Source: Planctomycetota bacterium (lineage in GTDB: Bacteria; Planctomycetota; Phycisphaerae; UBA1845). Taken from it: 63,685 nucleotides of DNA. Within the stretch, counting starts at the first letter, position 1. Each line of letters opens with the position of its first letter. The notes under the pieces are model-generated. The model had not been told where the DNA came from. It did no database searches and was given only the letters and a program-made list of their open reading frames with translations. Both the position numbers and the translations under genes were made by a program. The stretch lies in assembly GCA_024276605.1 (NCBI GenBank), contig JAJRWX010000047.1:1-63685 (forward strand), written 5' to 3'. Below, one piece after another: positions 57,401 to 62,576 of the stretch.

Positions 57401-58200
57401 ACACACGCGCCATTGATACAAGTGTCATCCGTACAACCAACGTTATCCGTACAGTCCGTATCCAAAACGCACTCATCGCATGTGTCCAGCGTCTCGTTAC
57501 AGAACTCACCTACCAGACAGGGATCACCACTGGCTACGCACGTACCACCGACACAGGTCTCCACGCCGGTGCAGAACTGTAAATCATCACAATCCGAGTC
57601 TATCACACACTCATCGCAAACATCAGTCGTGTCATTACAGAACTGACCAACCGGACATGGGTCGCCGGTGGAGATGCAATCCAATGATGGATCGCAAATT
57701 TCCGTCCCCGTGCAGAACAGGCCATCGTCAACGCAATTCGTATCAACTGGCGTAAACACGCAGCCATTCGCTACGCACGTATCTACCGTACACGCGACGG
57801 TATCATCACAGTCGGTATCAAAAACGCAGGCACCGCAAGTGTTATTTGCCTCATCGCAAAGTTGGCCCACGGGACATGGATCGCCCATACTTTGGCAATC
57901 CAATGTAGCATCACAGAATTCGGCACCGTTGCAGAAGATCAAATCGTCAGGACAATTGAGATTGTTTGTTGTATAAACACAGGTGCCGCTAACACAGGTA
58001 TCATCAGTGCATGCCACAGCGTCATTGCAATCCGCGTTGACCTGACACTCCAAGCAAGCGTCGATAGATTCTATACAAACCTCCGTAACCAAGCATGGAT
58101 CACCGCTCGAAATACAATCCAATAGTGGATCACAAATCTCAGGCCCATTACAGAAAAAAGCATCCTGAGTGCAGTTGGCATCGTTAGGGGTGAACACGCA
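48487..58200 (-). CDS. Giant CTDC-repeat exported protein, part after the amber codon
   Basis: About 3,236 residues in the same frame as the part before the amber codon at 58201-58203. The first possible initiator is a GTG at 58197 that is simply the Val codon of a repeat, with no ribosome binding site and no signal peptide, so this is the continuation of one gene and not an independent one. It holds 36 CTDC-type units to about residue 2,435, most of 73 residues with 12 Cys, some short (about 46 residues, FCTGVETC type). Shorter CTDC units of about 50 residues follow to about residue 2,900, then a non-repeat domain. The end is dockerin-like: MGDVDGNGIASASDISLIV near residue 3,146 and a second half (VNALDITLVVKSFQ) near 3,205. 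If readthrough does not occur this part is untranslated. Confidence 0.75.
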   Translation of the reverse strand, partial: CVFTPNDANCTQDAFFCNGPEICDPLLDCISSGDPCLVTEVCIESIDACLECQVNADCNDAVACTDDTCVSGTCVYTTNNLNCPDDLIFCNGAEFCDATLDCQSMGDPCPVGQLCDEANNTCGACVFDTDCDDTVACTVDTCVANGCVFTPVDTNCVDDGLFCTGTEICDPSLDCISTGDPCPVGQFCNDTTDVCDECVIDSDCDDLQFCTGVETCVGGTCVASGDPCLVGEFCNETLDTCDECVLDTDCTDNVGCTDDTCINGACVFTVNNLNCPDDTLFCNGTEFCDAALDCQNTGDPCAVGTFCNDTTDLCDECALDIDCDDVVPCTDDTCVLGSCVFTTNNFNCVDDGLFCTGVEICDATLDCISTGNPCLAGEFCNDVTDVCDTCQVNTDCNDSVPCTDDTCVAGNCVFATNNLNCVDDGLFCTGPEVCDPVLDCISTGNPCANPAFCSESTNVCLECLVGADCDDGVLCTDQTCVSGVCVFTANDANCAQDGLFCNGPEICDAVTDCFSSGDPCLVGEFCNETTDTCLECQIDSDCNDGLPCSDDLCINGTCVFPDNNLNCDDLVGCTDDTCVGGNCVFTTNDLNCTDDLLFCTGTEICDATLDCISTGDPCAVGTFCNETTNVCDECALDIHCDDLIGCTDDTCVAGSCVFTVNNLNCPDDLLFCNGTEFCDAALDCQSTGDPCPVGTFCNDTTDVCDECVVDTDCDDAVACTDDTCVAGSCVFTVNNLNCPDDTLFCNGTEFCDATLDCQSTGDPCPVGTFCNDTTDVCDECVVDTDCDDTVGCTDDTCVAGTCVFTVNNLNCPDDTLFCTGTEFCDATLDCQATGDPCVAGTFCNDTTDVCDECALDVHCDDTVGCTDDTCVAGSCVFTVNNLNCPDDTLFCNGTEFCSATLDCQSTGDPCPVGTFCNDTTDVCDECVVDTDCDDAVACTDDTCVAGSCVFTANDLNCADDTLFCTGTEFCSATLDCQSTGDPCPVGTFCNDTTDVCDQCALDVHCDDGVGCTDDTCVSGSCVFTANDLNCADDTLFCTGTEFCDATLDCQSTGDPCPVGQLCNEITDTCGDCLVDTDCDDTIACTDDTCVTGGCVFTPNNANCVDDLLFCTGNEICDPTLNCISTGDPCPVGTFCNDTTDVCDQCVVDLDCDDTLFCTGVETCVAGTCVASGNPCQAGQFCNDTTDVCDECQVDIDCNDGIGCTDDTCVAGTCVITANDLNCPDDALFCTGTEFCSATLDCQATGDPCAAGLFCIEATDACDECVVDLDCDDLIGCTDDTCVAGVCANTLNNANCVDDGLFCTGPEICDAVQDCISAGDPCLATQFCNDTIDTCLDCLINANCDDGVACTDGTCVGGFCQYTANDANCVQDGLFCNGPEICDLTLDCISSGDPCLAGEFCFESADVCLECLVNPDCDDGVACTDDTCISGSCVNTPNDSLCVSDGIFCNGVEFCDLTLDCQSPGDPCPVGQLCDELNNTCGECVIDADCNDGVACTVDTCVANGCLFTPVNTNCVDDGLFCTGTEICDPSLDCISTGDPCPVGQFCNDTTDVCDQCVVDTDCDDLQFCTGVETCVAGTCVASGDPCAVGEFCNELVDRCDQCVVDTDCTDNVGCTDDTCVNGSCVFTVNNLNCPDDSLFCNGTEFCDATLDCQSTGDPCAVGTFCNDTTDTCDECALDVHCDDLVPCTDDTCVSGSCVFTTNNLNCVDDGLFCTGSEICDATLDCISTGNPCLAGEFCNDVTDACEECQFNTDCTDGVLCTDDTCVGGVCTYTINNGNCVDDGLFCTGPEVCDPVLDCISAGNPCTNPAFCSESANACLECLVAADCDDGVGCTDESCNSGNCVIRTNDLNCPSDGLFCNGPEFCDLLLDCQSTGDPCLANEFCSETTDTCLQCQVDFDCDDGLPCSDNLCVNGMCIFPDNDANCNDGIGCTDDTCLAGNCVFTTNDLNCADDLLFCTGLEICDATLDCISTGDPCLVNEFCNDTTDTCDECQVNTDCNDTIGCTDDTCVAGSCVFTVNNLNCPDDTLFCNGTEFCSATLDCQSTGDPCPAGTFCNDTTDVCDECVVNTDCNDLIGCTDDTCVAGTCVFTANNLNCPDDTLFCNGTEFCDATLDCQSTGDPCPAGTFCADTTDTCDECALDIHCDDGVGCTDDTCVAGACVYTVNNLNCASDGLFCNGTEVCDATLDCLSTGDPCPVGTFCNDTTDTCDECQIAGHCNDGVPCTDNLCIAGTCVFTPNDAQCPSDGLFCTGPEICDSVLDCISAGNPCAVGQFCNDTTDTCDECQVNTDCNDGVACTDDTCVSGVCVFTTNNANCVDDGLFCTGLEVCDATLNCISTGNPCLANEFCNDTTNTCDECQVATDCNDNIGCTDDTCVAGTCVFTTNNANCVDDGLFCTGPEVCDAALDCISAGDPCLANQFCNDTTNTCDECQTNVHCDDGNPCTDDTCVSGTCQRVNNTILCDDNDLCTINDVCALGTCAGTAVDCSGLNDACNVGVCNAGTGACQPQPINNGGACPDDGNECTQDVCASGTCTHPNLSNGTLCTDDGNECTSDTCQSGTCTHPNLSNGTACTDDGIGCTTDFCQTGVCEHTLSDGRCNDNNECTDDVCNPTIGDPVTGCVLTPDDTNNCSDGNACTTDACQAGVCQSTAVPGCILCSVDATCDDGNQCTVDDCFLGACRNTSIPGLCNDGNACTEFDQCQSGTCIGQTVVGCTPCGIDIDCDDANSCTADLCVAGRCENNVLADGVTCVDDGITCTIDTCLAGACQHTPSNARCNDSQSCTDDVCDPSLGDAVTGCLFMSDDTNNCSDADPCTLDQCVAGACVSTVDPACIPCSIDSQCDDGNVCTFDECFFGACRNTPAPGLCNDGNPCSQFDQCFSGVCVGEAIPGCLTCLLDTECDDLNPCTNDTCVTGVCENTPSADQTPCPDEGAACTADVCISGVCEHIPDHNLCQAGFTCVPVDGCTNVPCFAPIVSTMGARYFAIDPQPQNSATPVKLFVTSAEWPCLGKYVGTPIPIDLDQNFPGGTIDGMLAPLVDNPINAAEFAPGEWGGKACNNISPACVDDTDCPVGVPCLPIMRCSESKSTCAIDIDCPIGETCERGKLYVSGLDITPSTFDAVTQQTTQVMTYSVSTHCQNGQQSPVATTTMNVMGDVDGNGIASASDISLIVNAFQGFYHLPSGDSKGTLKVTVDLGGSDICNITQPMTVNALDITLVVKSFQLLSYTQMAVDAGCALPCP
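52443..55026 (-). repeat. Higher-order repeat copy 2 (offset 4,074 bp)
   Basis: Landmark units (short FCTGVETC unit, GQLCDE unit, NPAFCSES unit, PDND unit, NANCDDG unit) occur in the same order as in 56517-59100, each exactly 4,074 bp away. The equivalent of the amber position is at 54127-54129 and reads TTC (Phe). Confidence 0.85.
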
Positions 58201-59100
58201 CTAACCGCTGACACACGTACTATCCGTGCAAGCAATACCGTCGTCACAATTCGCATTGACCAAACATTCAAGACAAGCATCCACGGTGTCGTTACAAAAC
58301 TCAGATGCCAAACAAGGATCACCCGCAGAGATGCAATCTAATGTCGCATCACAAATCTCAGGCCCCGTGCAGAAGAGGCCATCATCGGTGCAGTTTAAGT
58401 CATTGGTTGTGAAGACACAGCTACCCGCCACGCAGGTATCATCCGTACATGCGATTGAATCGTTGCAGTCGATGTCCACAACGCACTCATCACAAACATC
58501 CGTCGTATCATTGCAGAAGGTGCCGGCGGTACATGGGTCGCCGGTCGCTTGACAATCCAACGTTGCACTACAAAACTCCGTCCCTGTGCAAAATAGACCA
58601 TCGTCCGGACAGTTGAAATCATTGGCGGTATATACACACGCACCAGCGACACACGTATCATCCGTACAACCGATGGTGTCATTACAATCGGTATCCACTA
58701 CACATTCATCGCACGTGTCCAGCGCATCGTTACAGAACTGACCCACGGCACATGGATCACCACTCGCATTACACGTTCCAGACACGCAAGTCTCTATACC
58801 CGTACAAAACAGCATATCGTCACAATGTGAATCGATTTGACATTGATCGCACAGGTTGGTTGTTTCGTTGCAAAATGTACCACCGGTACATGGATCGCCG
58901 GTACTTTGACAATCCAACGTCGCATCGCAAAACTCCGTACCGTTACAGAACAATCCATCATCGGCACAATTAAGATTGTTCGGCGTAAACAGACAACCAT
59001 TAAGTACACAGGTATCCACAGTGCATGCCACACCGTCGTCACAATCAGTGTCAAACACACACTCGCCGCATGTTGTATTCGCTTCATCACATAGTTGGCC
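56517..59100 (-). repeat. Higher-order repeat copy 1 (offset 4,074 bp)
   Basis: Contains the amber codon and the same landmark order as copy 2. Inside both copies the short-unit/GQLCDE pair recurs after 1,233 bp (59094/57861 and 55020/53787), so a smaller duplication preceded the 4,074-bp one. Confidence 0.85.
58201..58203 (-). other. In-frame amber codon splitting the giant repeat gene
   Basis: The frame reads TCVSG, TAG, CVFTPND. In every other unit this position is a residue such as Ser, Thr, Ala, Asn, Val or Phe between Gly and Cys. Frame is identical on both sides, and repeat phase is unbroken, so only this codon separates the two parts. Confidence 0.9.
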
Positions 59101-61566
59101 TACCGGGCATGGATCGCCCGTACTTTGACAATCTAACACCGGATCGCAAAATTCCGTTCCATTACAAAACAAGGTGTCGTCAGGACAATTCAAGTTGTTA
59201 GATGTAAATACACAGCTTCCACTCAAACAAGCATTGTCAGTACAGGCTACCGCGTCGTCGCAATCGAGAGCTGTTTGACATTCATCGCATACGTCGGTCG
59301 TATCATTGCAAAATGTTCCAACTGCACACGGATCACCAGAACTTTGACATCCCAGTATCGCATTGCATACTTCAGGCCCATTACAAAAGAACCCATCATC
59401 GACGCAGTTCAAGTTATTAGCGGTAAATATGCATGACCCCGCTACGCAGGTGTCGTCCGTGCAACCGACCAGATCATCACAATCCGTATCGATCACACAT
59501 TCATCACATACGTTCGTCGTCTCATTGCAAAACGTCCCAACGGCACAGGGATCACCGGTGCTCTGACAATCCAACGTCGCATCGCAGAATTCCGTACCAT
59601 CGCAGAACAGACCGTTATCAGCGCAATTCAAATCGTTAGTCGTATACACGCAGGTACCGGTAACGCAGGTATCGTCCGTACAACCGACCAGATCATTACA
59701 ATCCGTATCAATCGCACACTCGTCACAGACATTTGTCGTCTCATTACAGAACATACCGGCTAAACACGGATCACCGGTACTCTGGCAATCTAATGCCGCA
59801 TCACAGAATTCCGTACCATTGCAGAATAACGAGTCATCAGCGCAGTTGAGATTGTTCACCGTGAAGACGCAACTGCCGGCTACGCAGGTGTCGTCCGTAC
59901 AGCCCACCAAGTCATTGCAATCTGTGTCAATGACACACTCATCGCAAACATTCGTAGTCTCGTTACAGAAAGTACCGGCCAAACACGGATCGCCCGTGTT
60001 CTGACAGTCCAGCGCCGGGTCGCAGAACTCTGTGCCGGTGCAAAATAGGGTATCGTCCGGACAATTCAAATTGTTGACGGTAAAGACACAAGCACCACTG
60101 ACACAGGTGTCATCCGTACAACCAACCAAGTCGTCACAATCCAAATCTACTTGACATTCGTCGCAGGTATTTGTCGTATCGTTACAAAACTGACCGGCCA
60201 AACACGGATTGCCAGTGGCTTGGCAGTCTAGCACCGCATCACAGAACTCGACGCCCGTGCAAAAAAGGCCGTCATCGACGCAGTTCAGATCGTTTGTCGT
60301 ATAAACACAAGAACCAGCTACACAGGTATCATCCGTACAAGGTACGCCGTCAGTACAATCAGTATCTAACACACACTCGTCGCACACATCCGTCGTGTCG
60401 TTGCAAAAAGTGCCAGCCAAACATGGATCGCCGGTAGACTGACAGTCCAATACCGCATCGCAAAACTCCGTGCCCGTGCAAAACAATGTATCATCAGGGC
60501 AGTTCAAATCATTGGTTGTATATACACACGAGTTGCTAACGCAAGTATCATCTGTGCAACCTATGCCATCGTTACACTGCGCATCTACACTACATGCACC
60601 GGTCGCGACTGTGATGATACCATCCGTAAGACCCGTCACCTGACCAATCCAGCCACTGATCCCAAAACCCGGTACGGTTAACGACACATCCCAAACACCG
60701 GATGCACCGGCGCTGGCAATAACTGGAAAGCCGGCAAGATCCCCTAAAAACGTAACCGCTGCCGCAGGGCTGCCACTTGAGTTAGTCGCTCCGTTACGAT
60801 CGGTCTGTAAGGTAGAATCCGTATCGAAGGGGTCGAATTGACCAATACCGGGCCAAGGATCGCCCAACTCGATAATGTCAACCGGGAGCGCTGGCGTAAA
60901 CTCGAGCGTACCTACCGCACCCGCACGCGGTGTAAGCTCCAACAAAATATCAACGGCGTCGGTGACATCACCCCCAATGCTACCGAACACGATCAACGTG
61001 CCTCCGCCACCCGGTGACACAAACAGATCGTTTACCACAAGATCCGAAGTTGGCGTGACGGTTATCGTACCAGTGGTAAGCGTAGTAACTACACCTTCCC
61101 AACCACTGCTACCCAAACTTGGTATCGAAAGCATGACATCCCACACGCCAATAGCGTCGGGACTGCTAATTATTGGAAAAGTCGAAAGCGGTCCGGAAAA
61201 TGTCACTGATGCAGCAGCTGCACCACTATCATCCACGCTACCGTTCCAAAGTACTGACCCAGTACCCAACGTATCAAACGGTGAATACACACCTCCACCA
61301 GGCCAGGGGTCGCCATTTTGCAAAATATCGATCGGCGGTTCTGTCGTGAACTGCACGGTTCCCGTCGCGCCGGCACGGGGGATCAGTTCCAACAAGATGG
61401 TAACGCCAAAAGTAGATTCGCCTGCGATGTTACCCGAAACCACCACACTGGCCGTGCCATTTGGAGTCATGCTAACGTTGGCAACCGATAGGTCAGCCGC
61501 GCGCACGACCGACACGCCGCCAAGCAGCAAAGTAAGCAAAATTATCCATTGGCATCTGCGTAACAT
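58201..61566 (-). CDS. Giant CTDC-repeat exported protein, N-terminal part up to the amber codon
   Basis: 1,121 residues from the ATG at 61566, chosen because it gives a clean signal peptide (MLRRCQWIILL to VVRA, cleavage near residue 23); a TTG 12 codons upstream is the alternative. Two related beta-sandwich domains follow (about 24-150 and 165-300), each with MTPNG/VSPGGGG, LLEL.PRAGA.GT..FT, GDPWPG.G..(S/D)PFDT and SGVWDV-type segments. From residue 322 twelve CTDC units begin, ending at the amber codon. Alone, this product would be exported but would lack the dockerin-like tail. Third of three tandem related genes on this strand. Confidence 0.85.
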   Translation of the reverse strand: MLRRCQWIILLTLLLGGVSVVRAADLSVANVSMTPNGTASVVVSGNIAGESTFGVTILLELIPRAGATGTVQFTTEPPIDILQNGDPWPGGGVYSPFDTLGTGSVLWNGSVDDSGAAAASVTFSGPLSTFPIISSPDAIGVWDVMLSIPSLGSSGWEGVVTTLTTGTITVTPTSDLVVNDLFVSPGGGGTLIVFGSIGGDVTDAVDILLELTPRAGAVGTLEFTPALPVDIIELGDPWPGIGQFDPFDTDSTLQTDRNGATNSSGSPAAAVTFLGDLAGFPVIASAGASGVWDVSLTVPGFGISGWIGQVTGLTDGIITVATGACSVDAQCNDGIGCTDDTCVSNSCVYTTNDLNCPDDTLFCTGTEFCDAVLDCQSTGDPCLAGTFCNDTTDVCDECVLDTDCTDGVPCTDDTCVAGSCVYTTNDLNCVDDGLFCTGVEFCDAVLDCQATGNPCLAGQFCNDTTNTCDECQVDLDCDDLVGCTDDTCVSGACVFTVNNLNCPDDTLFCTGTEFCDPALDCQNTGDPCLAGTFCNETTNVCDECVIDTDCNDLVGCTDDTCVAGSCVFTVNNLNCADDSLFCNGTEFCDAALDCQSTGDPCLAGMFCNETTNVCDECAIDTDCNDLVGCTDDTCVTGTCVYTTNDLNCADNGLFCDGTEFCDATLDCQSTGDPCAVGTFCNETTNVCDECVIDTDCDDLVGCTDDTCVAGSCIFTANNLNCVDDGFFCNGPEVCNAILGCQSSGDPCAVGTFCNDTTDVCDECQTALDCDDAVACTDNACLSGSCVFTSNNLNCPDDTLFCNGTEFCDPVLDCQSTGDPCPVGQLCDEANTTCGECVFDTDCDDGVACTVDTCVLNGCLFTPNNLNCADDGLFCNGTEFCDATLDCQSTGDPCTGGTFCNETTNLCDQCQIDSHCDDMLFCTGIETCVSGTCNASGDPCAVGQFCNDALDTCDECVVDTDCNDTIGCTDDTCVAGACVYTANDFNCPDDGLFCTGTEFCSATLDCQATGDPCTAGTFCNDTTDVCDECVVDIDCNDSIACTDDTCVAGSCVFTTNDLNCTDDGLFCTGPEICDATLDCISAGDPCLASEFCNDTVDACLECLVNANCDDGIACTDSTCVSG

Positions 61567-61703
61567 AGGCCAAATTTCTTTCACAAACAGGTTACCGTCC
61601 AACTACCGCATGCTCGCATGTTGTGGCGTTTCGTATCACGAAACATGCCGGAACAATCCGATCCTCAAACATGACATACAATCAAGCATGCTCAAACCCT
61701 TCA

Positions 61704-62561
61704 TCAACGCATACCCCGCCCGGATCGACCCTTTCGCGATCCTGGTCGGTACTTATCACCATCATCCACGCAATTCACGACATCAATATCGTGCCGACAA
61801 ATACCACCGTCACATCGATCGATGGTACATGTATTATTATCCCTACATTGTCGATCATTTGTGCAGGCCTTTGGAGAAACTGTAATCGTAGCATGATGTA
61901 AAGTGGTCGGAACACCTTCCCAGCTACTCGCCCCGGACGCAGTAGAAAGTGTCACGTCCCAGACACCACGCGCCGTGGCGCTCACCTCAATGGGAAACTC
62001 GCTCAATTCCCCGGAAAAAGTCATAAGCTCTGCCACGAACGTCCCGTTATCATCAACCGCCCCATTCAAACGCACGGATTTAGTCCGCGATGTATCGAAC
62101 GGCGAGAACGTCCCGGCGCCTGGCCACACGTCATCACCCTGTCGAATGTCTACTGTCATATTCTCGCTTTGTTGCAGTACTATCGATGCACGACCGCCGA
62201 TAGGTTGATGAACCTGATATTTAGGTCGCTGGCCAAGTTCGGAAGGCGTAAATGAAACCGTGCCACGACTGCCTGCCCGGGGTGTGATTTCCAATAAGAC
62301 CGTCCAACCAACCGTCGGCTTACCCTCTATCGAACCCCACACACGCACACTGCCCGAACCATTCGGCTTTAGCATCACATCGCGCACGCGCATTTCGGCA
62401 GCCATTACACTGGTATGACAGGTCACTATCACCATCAGCGCAATGGTCCACCATCGCCAAGAAGTGCTGGCAGCATTGAACCGTACCCCAAGGTCGGAAC
62501 ACGCAGGGTTGTGAACTCCGATCGTCATCACATCACTCACGTCTAGTTTCTGACAATTCAT
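61704..62561 (-). CDS. Short paralogue of the giant protein: beta-sandwich domain plus a single CTDC unit
   Basis: About 285 residues from the ATG at 62561 (ATG at 62528 possible). A hydrophobic segment (WWTIALMVIVTCHTSVMA) precedes AEMRVRDVMLKPNGSGSV. The beta domain matches the two in the downstream giant gene: LLEITPRAGSRGTVSFTP, DDVWPGAGTFSPFDT, ELSEFPI, ARGVWDVTLS. A short insert (about 35 residues, YQVHQPIGGRASIVLQQ) is special to this copy. It ends with one CTDC unit (CTNDRQCRDNNTCTIDRC) that breaks off after NCVDDG into an Arg/Lys/Gly tail unlike any repeat, suggesting loss of an array. It begins 16 bp after the stop of the preceding gene. Confidence 0.75.
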   Translation of the reverse strand: MNCQKLDVSDVMTIGVHNPACSDLGVRFNAASTSWRWWTIALMVIVTCHTSVMAAEMRVRDVMLKPNGSGSVRVWGSIEGKPTVGWTVLLEITPRAGSRGTVSFTPSELGQRPKYQVHQPIGGRASIVLQQSENMTVDIRQGDDVWPGAGTFSPFDTSRTKSVRLNGAVDDNGTFVAELMTFSGELSEFPIEVSATARGVWDVTLSTASGASSWEGVPTTLHHATITVSPKACTNDRQCRDNNTCTIDRCDGGICRHDIDVVNCVDDGDKYRPGSRKGRSGRGMR

Positions 62562-62576
62562 GCTCGACACTCTCGG

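Larger units (their letters stand above)
50890..60600 (-). repeat. Array of about 48 CTDC (Dictyostelium-type) protein repeats, 219-bp basic period
   Basis: Basic unit 73 residues with Cys at spacing C-x5-C-x5-C-x4-C-x4-C-x8-C-x6-C-x5-C-x5-C-x6-C-x5-C-x6-C. Counting CTDDTC-type motifs gives 12 units before the amber codon and 36 after. Units are rich in Asp, Asn and Thr with almost no Lys. Copies vary in Gly/Ala/Val and in the D(C)Q/D(C)I positions but keep every Cys. Confidence 0.9.

Noticed and set aside
56738-57646. Long open frames on the plus strand across the CTDC array
   Set aside because: They repeat with the same 219-bp period, have low-complexity Ser/Gln/Thr-rich translations, and result from stop-poor antisense of Cys/Asp codons. 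No start signals or domains.
58201-58203. TAG read as pyrrolysine or another amino acid by a variant code
   Set aside because: TAG terminates several unrelated genes in this window, and no pyrrolysine genes are seen. Local readthrough is still possible and is kept as a finding.
50890-60600. Regularly spaced repeats as a CRISPR array
   Set aside because: The period is 219 bp, the repeats are coding with conserved Cys, and the differences follow codon positions. There are no short identical repeats with unique spacers and no cas genes.
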